The translations under genes and the position numbers were made by a program. A stretch of 64,000 bases of DNA from positions 154,961 to 218,960 of the forward strand of contig NZ_SCFY01000009.1 in assembly GCF_007049795.1 (NCBI RefSeq), given 5' to 3'. Origin of the DNA: Ectopseudomonas mendocina. Its GTDB lineage: Bacteria; Pseudomonadota; Gammaproteobacteria; Pseudomonadales; Pseudomonadaceae. The first letter of the stretch is position 1. Each line of letters starts with the position of its first letter. A model generated the notes under the pieces. That model saw nothing but the letters and a program-made list of their open reading frames with translations, was not told where the DNA came from and made no database searches. Of this stretch, positions 17,403 to 24,903 are shown piece after piece.

Positions 17403-17919
17403 GGGTGTTCTCCAAGGCTTCTTGTTGTTGTAAGGCCTGGCGCTGCAGCGCCACCTCCAGCACGGCCTGAACCATTCCCGTGTAACCGGTACAGCGGCAC
17501 AGGTGGCCGGACAGCATGTCGCGTACTTGAGCCTCATCGGGCTGGGGCACGCGTTCGAGGAACTCCACGCAGGACATCAAGATGCCGCTGGTGCAGAAAC
17601 CACACTGCAGCGCGTGGTGGCGGCTGAATGCCTGCTGCAGATCGCTCATCACCTCATCGCGCGCCAGCGACTCGACAGTGTCGATGCGCCGTTCGTGCGC
17701 CTGCACCGCAAGCATCAGGCAGGAGCGCGAGGCAACGCCGTCGACCAGCACCGTGCATGCACCGCAAACACCGTGTTCGCAGCCGACATGCACGCCGGTG
17801 GCGCCGAGCTCGTGGCGGAGGAAGTCGCACAACAGCATGCGCGGCTCGGCATGCCCCTGGCGCATACGCCCGTTGAGTTGCAGGCGAACGGGAAAACGTT
17901 GATCAACTGGCGCGCGCAT
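17395..17919 (-). CDS. hmfC: Molybdenum hydroxylase [2Fe-2S] subunit, probable furoyl-CoA dehydrogenase HmfC
   Basis: A 174-residue small subunit of a xanthine-dehydrogenase-type enzyme. The plant-ferredoxin-like cluster is GCEHGVCGACTVLVDG with a further Cys in SCLM; the second cluster uses QCGFCTSGILMSC and HLCRCTGY. Electrons pass from the molybdenum centre through both clusters to FAD. It overlaps hmfB by 17 bp and hmfD by 8 bp, consistent with one polycistronic unit. The ATG at 17919 (MRAPVDQRF) gives a normal family N-terminus. Confidence 0.82.
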   Translation of the reverse strand: MRAPVDQRFPVRLQLNGRMRQGHAEPRMLLCDFLRHELGATGVHVGCEHGVCGACTVLVDGVASRSCLMLAVQAHERRIDTVESLARDEVMSDLQQAFSRHHALQCGFCTSGILMSCVEFLERVPQPDEAQVRDMLSGHLCRCTGYTGMVQAVLEVALQRQALQQQEALENTHV

Positions 17920-18730
17920 GGTCCTGTTCCTCGATGAGTTGGCGGCCGAGCTCGCGTACCAGATGACGTCGATACGCCGCGCTGGCATGTACGTCGTCCT
18001 GTGCGCCGAGCGACCAGGCGAAGGCGTTGAGTGCCTCCGGCAATTGCGCACCGCGCGGCAGGTGGCGCAGCACCGGGCGGTCGGAAACACCCCCGACGCC
18101 AAGCTCGACGCTGTCTTCGCGGATGCAGGCGGCCAGGGCCACCAGGGCGAAGTCGCCATGACGCATGGCTACTTCACGGAAGCGATAGCGCACTTGCGGA
18201 TCGGCCAGCGGGAAGCGCACCTCACTGACCAACTCGTCCGCACGCCGCGCGGTGGTCAGTACGCCCTGGAAGAATTCTGCCGCCGGTATTTCGCGGCGCT
18301 TGCCCTTGAGCGATTCGAGCACCACAAGGCCGCCGAGGGTGACCAGGCACAGCGGGATCTCGGCGCTGGGGTCGGCATGCGCCACGGAGCCGCACACGGT
18401 GCCACGGTTACGGGTCTGGAAATGGCCGATCCAGGGCAGCGCGCGGGCCAGCAGTGGCACCTCGTCGGCCAGGCTGGCGCGGTCCATCAGCTCGACCTGG
18501 CGCACCGCAGCACCGACGCACAGGTGGCCGCGCTCGACGTTGAGGTGGTGCAGATCCCCGGCGTGGTTGATGTCGACCAGCACCTTGGGCTGCGCCAGGC
18601 GCATGTTGAGTACCGCCATCAACGACTGGCCGCCGGCGATGATTCGGGCCTGCTCACCATGCTCGGCAAGGATTTCCAGGGCTTCGCGCTTACTGGCGAC
18701 GCGAACGTATTCGAATGCGGCCGGCTTCAT
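17903..18730 (-). CDS. hmfB: Molybdenum hydroxylase FAD subunit, probable furoyl-CoA dehydrogenase HmfB
   Basis: A 275-residue medium subunit (CoxM/FAD_binding_5 type). FAD contacts are visible in ARIIAGGQSLMAVLNMRL (about 27-44) and the second motif TRNRGTVCGSVAHADPSAE (about 104-122). The C-terminal CO-dehydrogenase flavoprotein domain follows (MRHGDFALVALAA). It passes electrons from the Fe-S subunit to an acceptor. Its start overlaps the hmfA stop by 4 bp (ATGA), and its end overlaps hmfC. The specific substrate is inferred from cluster order. Confidence 0.82.
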   Translation of the reverse strand: MKPAAFEYVRVASKREALEILAEHGEQARIIAGGQSLMAVLNMRLAQPKVLVDINHAGDLHHLNVERGHLCVGAAVRQVELMDRASLADEVPLLARALPWIGHFQTRNRGTVCGSVAHADPSAEIPLCLVTLGGLVVLESLKGKRREIPAAEFFQGVLTTARRADELVSEVRFPLADPQVRYRFREVAMRHGDFALVALAACIREDSVELGVGGVSDRPVLRHLPRGAQLPEALNAFAWSLGAQDDVHASAAYRRHLVRELGRQLIEEQDHARAS

Positions 18731-21702
18731 TGCCCACCTCCCTTGCCGAACAGTTGGAGCAGGCGCTGCCATAGCCCAAGGCGCATCGGCGCTCCGGTCA
18801 GGCGCTGTGCCAGGCGAGTGAAGATTTGCCCGATGATGACTTTCGAGGCGCTCTGCAACATGCGCCCACCGACCGCGGCGACCTTGCCACTGACCGCCGC
18901 CTCGTATGCGTATTCGAGACGGGTATGGCCGTTGTCCAGTTCGATGAAACGTACCTTCGCACTGCCGGTGGCCGAGCCCATCGGGCTATTGCCGGAGCCG
19001 GACAGCTTCAGCGAATGCGGCGGATCGAGATCGGTCAGCCCGACTTTCGCGGCAAAGCGCGCGCGGATCATGCCGACGCCCACGGTAACGTCGGCGCGGT
19101 AGTGGTTCTCGCCTTCCACCTCCAGGGCGTGACAGCCGGGAATGATCGACTTCAAGGTGTCCGGGTCGAGCAGCGCGTCGTAAACCTCTTGTGGCGAGGC
19201 GGGAATTTCCACCGAATCCTCGGCCTGCAGCGTCGAGCCGCCGGCCACTTTCGGCGTATCCAGCGTCATTCCCTCGGGTGCAGCCGGCTCGTCGATGCCG
19301 ATCATGCTGCGCACCCGTGACGGCGTGAGCGGCAGGCGGATATCGGAACGGCCGAGCGCATCCGCCACCGCGTTGGCGATGCATACCGGGGTGCTCATGT
19401 TGTTGCCTTCACCGACACCCTTGGCGCCCAGCGGGGTGAACGGCGATGGTGTCTCCATGTGCAGGATCACGGGCTCCACCGCTTCGGGAGCCGTGGGCAC
19501 CAGATAATCGGCGAAGGTACCGGAGAGGAAGCTGCCGTCACTGGCGTAGGCGAATTCCTCCATCAGCGCGACGCCCAGAGCCTGGGTGAAGCCGCCACGG
19601 ATCTGGCCATCGACCAGCATCGGATTGAGAATGCGCCCGGCATCGTGGCAGGTCACGTAGCGGTCGATGTGGACCTCACCGGTGATGCGATCGATCTCCA
19701 CCGCGCAGATGTCGAAGATGAAGCCGTAGCACAACGAACTGTTGATGCAGTCCTCATCACTCGGCGCAGTCAGCTGAGGCGGGCTCCAGAATGCCGTCTC
19801 GCGCAAGCCACCACGCTCACCCTCGGGCAGCAGGCCGGGAGACCAGTGGGTAGCGCCCGCAATACGATGGAATGCCTGGCTCGGCCCACCCTCGACGAAT
19901 ACCTTGCCACCGGCGAAACGCACATCCTCGGCTTGCACCTGCCACATCGATGCCGCGATGCCTGCCATCCGCTCGCGAATACGCATCGCAGCGTTGTAAA
20001 CCGAGCCGGCGACGGCACCGGCGAAGCGGCTCGAATAATTGCCAGAAGCGATCGACCAGGCATCCTTGCCAGTGTCCAGCTCTACGTTGACACTGATGCC
20101 CTCGAGCGCCACACCCAGTACTTCAGCGACGATCTGCGCGACAACGGTCTGGTGCCCCTGCCCCTGCGGCGTCGAAGATACGTGTACGGAGACATCACCG
20201 AGCGGGCCAACGCTGACCGTGGCCGTACTCACCGCGCCGTTCTTCGGGCCCGCCTTGCGCCGCTCCTCGGGCGTCATCGCCGTGGTGATATAGCCCATAT
20301 TGGAGATCGACGGCTCTACAGCCGCGGTATAGCCGATGCCGTAGATGCGCCCCTCGGCGCGCGCCTGGTCACGACGGCGCAACAGCTCATCCAGCCCACC
20401 ATCGCGCACGGCAAGATCAACTGCTGCCGGATAGTCGCCGGAATCGAGCAATGCCCCGGCGGCAGCGCGATAGGGGAAGGCGTCAGCCGGCACCAGATTG
20501 CGCCGGATCACATCGAGCGGGTCGAGCTCCAGTTCGACGGCAATCTGGTGCATCACACGCTCAAGCGAAAAATACACCTGGCCACCGCCGAAGCCGCGGT
20601 TCAGGCCACTCGGCACCTTATTGGTCAGCACCACGCGATTGCGTACCAGCAGATTGCGGATCGCATAGGCCCCCGTCAGGTTGCCGTGCATGCGATAGAA
20701 CGTGGCCGGCTCCGGCGCGCGCAGGTAGCCACCGCAGTCGTCGATCTGATCGTACTTGAGCGCCAGCACGCGACCGTCAGCCTCTACCGCTGCCTCGATC
20801 TCGCAGACCCGGTTGGTGGCGCTGGAGGAGGCCTGCAGATGCTCGAGGCGATCTTCGACCCACTTCACCGGAGCGCCTACCTTGCGCGCCGCCAGCCCCA
20901 TGAGCACAACGTAGGGAAATACGCCCTGCTTGATGCCGAAACTGCCGCCCGAGTCCGGCGGAGTACGCATACGCAGACGATTGCCGGGCACGTTCAACGC
21001 GCGCGCCATCACCGAGTGCAGGGCATAAGGCCCCTGGAAATTGGAGAGCACGTCGTAGGTGCCGGTCGCTGGCTGGTACTGCCCAAGAACGACATAACAC
21101 TCGATTGGCGTGCAGGAGTTACGCGGAAAATGAACCTTGATCGAAACCCGCCGCGCGGCCTTGGCGAAGGCTTCCTCGGGCTCGCCGTAGCGGAAGTGCC
21201 GCTCGTTGACCACGTTGCTGCCGACCGCCTCGTGCAGCACCGGCGCGTCCTCGGCGGTGGCCGCTTCCGGATCGACGATCGCCGGCAGCGGCTCGTATTC
21301 CACCTGCACCGCGTCCAGCGCGTCCTCGGCCAGGTAGCGGTCTTCGGCGATCACCACGCAGACCGGCTCACCGACGTAGCGAACCTTGTCCACGGCCAGA
21401 CACCAATGCTCCATGGGCGCACGCACGCCAACCGGGAACGGGTTGGCCCAACGCTTGACGTCCTCGCCGGTCAGCACGCCGTGCACACCGGGCATGCTCA
21501 AGGCTGCCGAGGCATCGACCGAAAGCACTCGGGCGTGGGCATGAGGCGAACGAACGATAGCGGCGTGTAGCGTACCTGGCGGCGTCGCCATATCGTCGGC
21601 ATAGCGACCCAGACCACGCAGCAGGGCAGTATCTTCGACGCGGGTCTGACTGCGTCCGATATGACAGGTGACGGGTTCGGCGTCGCTCTGGTGCATGTTC
21701 AT
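18727..21702 (-). CDS. hmfA: Molybdenum hydroxylase large subunit with C-terminal CoxG/SRPBCC domain, probable HmfA
   Basis: A 991-residue large subunit. An aldehyde-oxidase hammerhead domain occupies about residues 25-140, followed by the molybdopterin-binding part to about 790 (PDSGGSFGIKQG, PSGLNRGFGGGQVYF, STPQGQGHQT, and GAKGVGEGNN with the conserved catalytic glutamate). Residues about 815-985 form a separate CoxG-like SRPBCC domain (VEIPASPQEVYDALLDPDTL), normally a stand-alone protein. The CO-dehydrogenase active-loop motif AYxCSFR is absent, so this is not a form I CO dehydrogenase. Likely reaction: hydroxylation of furoyl-CoA at C5. The start at 21702 has AAGAG 8 nt upstream. About 220 bp separate it from cobF and should contain the cluster promoter; I could not define it. 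Confidence 0.8.
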   Translation of the reverse strand: MNMHQSDAEPVTCHIGRSQTRVEDTALLRGLGRYADDMATPPGTLHAAIVRSPHAHARVLSVDASAALSMPGVHGVLTGEDVKRWANPFPVGVRAPMEHWCLAVDKVRYVGEPVCVVIAEDRYLAEDALDAVQVEYEPLPAIVDPEAATAEDAPVLHEAVGSNVVNERHFRYGEPEEAFAKAARRVSIKVHFPRNSCTPIECYVVLGQYQPATGTYDVLSNFQGPYALHSVMARALNVPGNRLRMRTPPDSGGSFGIKQGVFPYVVLMGLAARKVGAPVKWVEDRLEHLQASSSATNRVCEIEAAVEADGRVLALKYDQIDDCGGYLRAPEPATFYRMHGNLTGAYAIRNLLVRNRVVLTNKVPSGLNRGFGGGQVYFSLERVMHQIAVELELDPLDVIRRNLVPADAFPYRAAAGALLDSGDYPAAVDLAVRDGGLDELLRRRDQARAEGRIYGIGYTAAVEPSISNMGYITTAMTPEERRKAGPKNGAVSTATVSVGPLGDVSVHVSSTPQGQGHQTVVAQIVAEVLGVALEGISVNVELDTGKDAWSIASGNYSSRFAGAVAGSVYNAAMRIRERMAGIAASMWQVQAEDVRFAGGKVFVEGGPSQAFHRIAGATHWSPGLLPEGERGGLRETAFWSPPQLTAPSDEDCINSSLCYGFIFDICAVEIDRITGEVHIDRYVTCHDAGRILNPMLVDGQIRGGFTQALGVALMEEFAYASDGSFLSGTFADYLVPTAPEAVEPVILHMETPSPFTPLGAKGVGEGNNMSTPVCIANAVADALGRSDIRLPLTPSRVRSMIGIDEPAAPEGMTLDTPKVAGGSTLQAEDSVEIPASPQEVYDALLDPDTLKSIIPGCHALEVEGENHYRADVTVGVGMIRARFAAKVGLTDLDPPHSLKLSGSGNSPMGSATGSAKVRFIELDNGHTRLEYAYEAAVSGKVAAVGGRMLQSASKVIIGQIFTRLAQRLTGAPMRLGLWQRLLQLFGKGGGQ

Positions 21703-21923
21703 GGGCAAGCTCTTGTTCTTATGTGTGAAGCGATTGCCCTCGATTCTCTGCAAGCGCCCCGCGAAGCGCCTTGCCCAGCGCTACTCGTTTATGCGTTTGA
21801 GTCGGAAGATTTGCCTTTGAGTCTGATTGAAAGCTCAACCGAGATGATTTCGGCCATGAACAAGAAACGTCGAAACAAGCATGCAGGGCAGACAGGATTC
21901 CTCTTGCCTACAGCCCCAACGCT

Positions 21924-22691
21924 TCATTGCCCCGCTGAACCTTCCTTGCGTAGCAGATAGCTATCCATGATCCATCCATTGCGCTCGCGCGCCTCGGCGC
22001 GGGTCGTGACGATACGTTCGGCCACTTCATCCAGCGGCCCGGCGATCAGGATTTCATCGGCCGTGCCGACGTAGGCGCCCCAGTAGATATGCAGACCCTG
22101 ACCGACAAAGCGGAGGTAGGTGTCCTTGGCGTCGAGCATCACCGCCACGCTGTCTACGCCTTGCGGCCAGCCTTCGGCGAGCAGGCGGCCGGTGGTGATT
22201 TCCACGGCGCGGCCAATGCTGTTGAGCGGGATGCGGTGACGCGCAGTCAGCGCCTGCAGGCTAGTGATGCCGGGGATCACGTCATAAACGAAGTCGCTGC
22301 GCCGCGCCGCGATGGCCTCGATGATGCGGATGCTGCTGTCGTACAGCGACGGGTCGCCCCAGACCATAAAGGCCGCCGTCTCGCCATCAGCCATCTGCTC
22401 GTCAATCAGTTGCTCGAACACCGCCTGCTTGTCGCGGTTGAGCTCGTCGACGCTGGCGCGGTAGTCGGCGGCTTCGCGCTCGCGCTCCGGTTGCAGACCT
22501 TCGGCGAAGCGCGGCGTGTGGCCGTCGAGAAAACGCGCGCAGATTTCGCGGCGCAGGGCGTTGAGCTTGTGCTTGGCCGCGCCCTTGTCCATCAGGAAGA
22601 TCACGTCGCTGCGGCGCAGCGCCTTGATCGCCTGGTAGGTGATGTAGTCCGGGTCGCCGGCGCCGATGCCGACCAGCAGCAGGGTTTTCAT
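21924..22691 (-). CDS. cobF: Precorrin-6A synthase (deacetylating)
   Basis: A 255-residue tetrapyrrole methylase. The N-terminus LLLVGIGAGDPDYITYQAIKA is the SAM-dependent methylase loop and FMVWGDPSLYDSS the second signature; the long insert PRFAEGLQPEREREAADYRA and the C-terminus match CobF, which methylates C1 of precorrin-5 with loss of acetate in the aerobic cobalamin pathway. Its ATG at 22691 overlaps the stop of the upstream chelatase reading frame by 4 bp, so it is co-transcribed and coupled to chlD. Longer in-frame starts reach into that gene and are rejected. Confidence 0.9.
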   Translation of the reverse strand: MKTLLLVGIGAGDPDYITYQAIKALRRSDVIFLMDKGAAKHKLNALRREICARFLDGHTPRFAEGLQPEREREAADYRASVDELNRDKQAVFEQLIDEQMADGETAAFMVWGDPSLYDSSIRIIEAIAARRSDFVYDVIPGITSLQALTARHRIPLNSIGRAVEITTGRLLAEGWPQGVDSVAVMLDAKDTYLRFVGQGLHIYWGAYVGTADEILIAGPLDEVAERIVTTRAEARERNGWIMDSYLLRKEGSAGQ

Positions 22692-23386
22692 GGGGTTCTC
22701 CAAGTGCGCCCTGGCACACCGGGCGCCAGGTCGTCGATATGGTGGTAGTCGGCCTGCAGGGCCTGCGCCAACTGGCGGGCGCGGCCCAGGCGGATGGGCG
22801 CGCGCTCGGTGTCGAGCAGCAGGGTTGGGCATGGCAGCGGCGCCAGATTTGGCAGGTCACGCAGGCGGCCATCGGTGAGAATCAGCAGGCGCTGGCGTTC
22901 GCTCGGCTTCGCTCGTTGCCGACGCAACAGCCAGTCACCCGCCTGATTCAGCGCATCCAGCAGCGGCGTACCGCCACCGGCTCCCAAGTCTTGAAGCCAT
23001 CGATGCAACTCCGCGCTGGCCTTGCGCCCCTGCCATAACCATTGTGCCTCGCGGCCCCCGGCCTGCAGTACGGCCAGGCGCGCACGCTGGCGGTAGGCGC
23101 TGTCGAAGACTTCGGCGAGCACGCCTTTGGCTCGGCTCAAGGCACCGTGGCGACGGGTCGAGGCGGAGGCATCCACCAGCACCAACCATAGCTCGTCGGC
23201 CTGCTGGCTGCGTGGGCGCAGCACCAACTGTTCGCGGCGTTGCGGCCGGCCCTGGCGCAGGGTCGCCGGCCAATCGATACGCCCGTCCGCACCGCTGCGG
23301 GCAGCGCCACGCAGGCCGCCGCCGAGTCGTCCGGGCCGGTTACGGGCATCCGCGCCTGTGGCTGCGCGCGGGCGGATGCTCAGGGC
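22688..23386 (-). CDS. chlD: VWA (ChlD-like) part of cobalt chelatase, read by -1 frameshift from the ChlI-like frame
   Basis: This frame encodes 232 residues: a basic Gly/Arg-rich segment (ALSIRPRAATGADARN; RIDWPATLRQGRPQRREQL) and a von Willebrand A domain with the metal-ion site VDASAS, TRRHGALSRAK and TDGRLRD. It is open upstream only to a stop at 23417-23419 and has no ATG, GTG or TTG before a TTG at 23227. Starting there would remove the conserved basic segment just before the VWA domain. The frame joins the preceding ChlI-like frame by a -1 shift at 23386, giving a predicted 564-residue ChlI-VWA protein, the medium chelatase subunit that works with CobN. The alternative is an independent 179-residue protein from the TTG. 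The stop overlaps the cobF start. Confidence 0.82.
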   Translation of the reverse strand, partial: ALSIRPRAATGADARNRPGRLGGGLRGAARSGADGRIDWPATLRQGRPQRREQLVLRPRSQQADELWLVLVDASASTRRHGALSRAKGVLAEVFDSAYRQRARLAVLQAGGREAQWLWQGRKASAELHRWLQDLGAGGGTPLLDALNQAGDWLLRRQRAKPSERQRLLILTDGRLRDLPNLAPLPCPTLLLDTERAPIRLGRARQLAQALQADYHHIDDLAPGVPGRTWRTP

Positions 23387-23392
23387 TTTTTT
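23346..23392 (-). promoter_or_regulatory. Programmed -1 ribosomal frameshift site: A_AAA_AAG plus hairpin
   Basis: On the coding strand the ChlI-like frame reads CCA AAA AAG CCC TGA. The heptamer A_AAA_AAG (23392 down to 23386) is in the correct phase for -1 slippage and is the same heptamer as in E. coli dnaX; the zero-frame stop TGA comes one codon later. After a 6-nt spacer (CCCTGA) comes a perfect 8-bp inverted repeat GCATCCGC / GCGGATGC (23379-23372 and 23353-23346) with an 18-nt loop, the usual place for a stimulatory stem. Slippage enters the VWA frame exactly. I saw no Shine-Dalgarno-like stimulator at the usual distance upstream. Confidence 0.82.
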
Positions 23393-24381
23393 GGCCAGCG
23401 CGGCGGTACGCGTCGCTCACCCATGGCCTGTGGCTGCGCCGGCAGCTCACCCCACTGACCTTCGCCCTGGCTCTGTTCCTGCGCCTGCTGCGGCGCCTGG
23501 TTCTGCTCGGACGGCGTGGCAGCCGGCGGTTGCTGCTGACGGCGACGGTGACGCAGTACGAAGTCTTCCACCGCCTCGATATCCACAGGCTCGATAGCCG
23601 TCGCGCCACGCCAGGCCGCATGGGCACGGGCGGCGCGCAGCCAGACCAGGTCGGCACGCAGGCCATCGACGCCGGCAGCGAAGCAGCGCTGGCTGATCTC
23701 GCCCAGCGCCGCATCATCCAGCGGGATATCGGCCAGGCGCTGGCGGGCGTTCTGGCAACGGACCGCGAGGGCAGCCTGCTCGGTTTGCCAGCGCTGCAGG
23801 AAGGCAGCAGGGTCGGCATCGAAGGCCAGGCGGCGACGGACAATCTCGGCACGTTCGGTCGGTTGCGGCTGACCTTCGAGGGCCAAGTTGAGGCCGAAGC
23901 GGTCGAGCAGTTGCGGGCGCAGCTCGCCCTCCTCGGCATTCATGGTGCCGATCAGCACGAAGCGTGCGGCATGCCGATGGGAGATGCCGTCGCGCTCGAC
24001 ATGGTTGACGCCGCTGGCGGCGGCATCGAGCAGCAGATCGACCAGATGATCCGGCAGCAGATTGACCTCATCGACATAGAGCACGCCGCCATCGGCACGG
24101 GCCAGCAGGCCGGGGGAAAACTGCGCCCGGCCCTCACCCAGCGCAGCGTCCAGATCCAGGGTACCGACGATGCGCTCCTCGCTCGCCCCCAGCGGCAGCG
24201 TGACGAAGCGCACGCCATCCAGCAGGTCGGCCAGGCCACGGGCCAGGGTCGACTTGGCCATGCCGCGTGGGCCTTCGATCAGCACGCCGCCGATAGCCGG
24301 ATCGATGGCCGCCAGGCACAGCGCCAGCTTCAGCGAATCGGCGCCGACCACAGCGGCGAGGGGGAAGTGATGTTCGGTCAT
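23380..24381 (-). CDS. ChlI-like AAA+ ATPase of cobalt/magnesium chelatase (zero-frame product of chlD)
   Basis: A 333-residue AAA+ protein of the magnesium-chelatase ChlI type. Walker A is GPRGMAKST (about 37-45), Walker B GVLYVDEVNLL (about 99-109), with NAEEGELRPQLLDRFGLNL as sensor/arginine-finger region. The C-terminal 50 residues are a Pro/Gln/Glu-rich linker, normally found between the ATPase and VWA parts of ChlD proteins, and the frame stops abruptly after PPRWPKKP. It is expected to power CobN in cobalt insertion. The short product could act as the small (CobS/ChlI-like) subunit and the frameshifted product as the medium subunit. It lies downstream of cobN in the same orientation. 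Confidence 0.88.
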   Translation of the reverse strand: MTEHHFPLAAVVGADSLKLALCLAAIDPAIGGVLIEGPRGMAKSTLARGLADLLDGVRFVTLPLGASEERIVGTLDLDAALGEGRAQFSPGLLARADGGVLYVDEVNLLPDHLVDLLLDAAASGVNHVERDGISHRHAARFVLIGTMNAEEGELRPQLLDRFGLNLALEGQPQPTERAEIVRRRLAFDADPAAFLQRWQTEQAALAVRCQNARQRLADIPLDDAALGEISQRCFAAGVDGLRADLVWLRAARAHAAWRGATAIEPVDIEAVEDFVLRHRRRQQQPPAATPSEQNQAPQQAQEQSQGEGQWGELPAQPQAMGERRVPPRWPKKP

Positions 24382-24440
24382 GGCTTATCTCGGTATCAAT
24401 GACGATATATGGCGCGCACCAGATTCCTTATGGCCCATGT

Positions 24441-24713
24441 TCAATTCCCAATACCGCATATGCTCAGTGGAAACAGGATGGTCCCAACGACACGGGGAAA
24501 AAGGGCTCCCAATCCGGCACAGACCAATGCCCCCAGCAAAGCCCAAACTCCCAGCTCTCCCAGGCCAACCGGCTCACTGATCAGCAGTACGCACATCAGC
24601 AAACCGACCCATATTCCAGCCACAGCACCAATACAGGCCGAACGAATACGCTCGCGCCGGGTGATCGGGCTTCGCCACCAAAGCTGTAAACGGTTAAGTA
24701 CACCGAGAGTCAT
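24441..24713 (-). CDS. Small hydrophobic membrane protein, unknown
   Basis: A 90-residue protein with two or three hydrophobic segments (IGAVAGIWVGLLMCVLLI; LGVWALLGALVCAGLGALF; VGTILFPLSICGIG) and a basic N-terminus (RSPITRRERIRS), so it should sit in the inner membrane with the N-terminus inside. GAGG lies 6 nt before the ATG. It is placed between cobN and chlD, which could suggest a metal-related role, but no motif supports one, and the repeat-filled gap upstream suggests the intergenic region has been remodelled. Confidence 0.6.
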   Translation of the reverse strand: MTLGVLNRLQLWWRSPITRRERIRSACIGAVAGIWVGLLMCVLLISEPVGLGELGVWALLGALVCAGLGALFPRVVGTILFPLSICGIGN

Positions 24714-24903
24714 GGGTGCCTCGCAATCCGTGGGTTAGCGGCGCAGTGCGCCGGTCGTGCAGCCACGTAGGAGCGTAGCGCGCCGCGTAACCCACCAGGC
24801 GATATATCGCGTGGCATCACTGGTGGGTTACGCCGCACCCGCTTCGGAGAGAAACCTATGCATTGCAACAGGCGGCTAACCCACCCTACGGGTGCGCGTC
24901 GTT
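24714..24903. repeat. Intergenic inverted/direct repeats of the TGGGTTA(C/G)G type
   Basis: A 190-bp non-coding gap between cobN and the small membrane gene is filled with copies of TGGGTTAGCGGCG or TGGGTTACGCCGC (near 24731 and 24823) and their inverts ending TAACCCACC (24788 and 24877), which can fold into nested hairpins. Such gtgggttacgcc palindromes are common dispersed extragenic repeats in pseudomonads. I see no promoter or gene in it. Confidence 0.6.

Noticed and set aside
19459..21570. Open frame of 703 codons opposite hmfA
   Set aside because: Antisense shadow of a gene with clear molybdenum-hydroxylase motifs.
18727..21702. Carbon-monoxide dehydrogenase (CoxL) as identity of the molybdenum subunit
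   Set aside because: The AYxCSFR loop of form I CoxL is absent (NRGFGG at that place) and a CoA ligase and crotonase follow in the operon.
23380..23386. Simple sequencing error or pseudogene splitting chlD
   Set aside because: Possible in a run of six A, but the exact slippery phase, correct spacer and perfect hairpin make a functional frameshift site the better reading; reads should still be checked.
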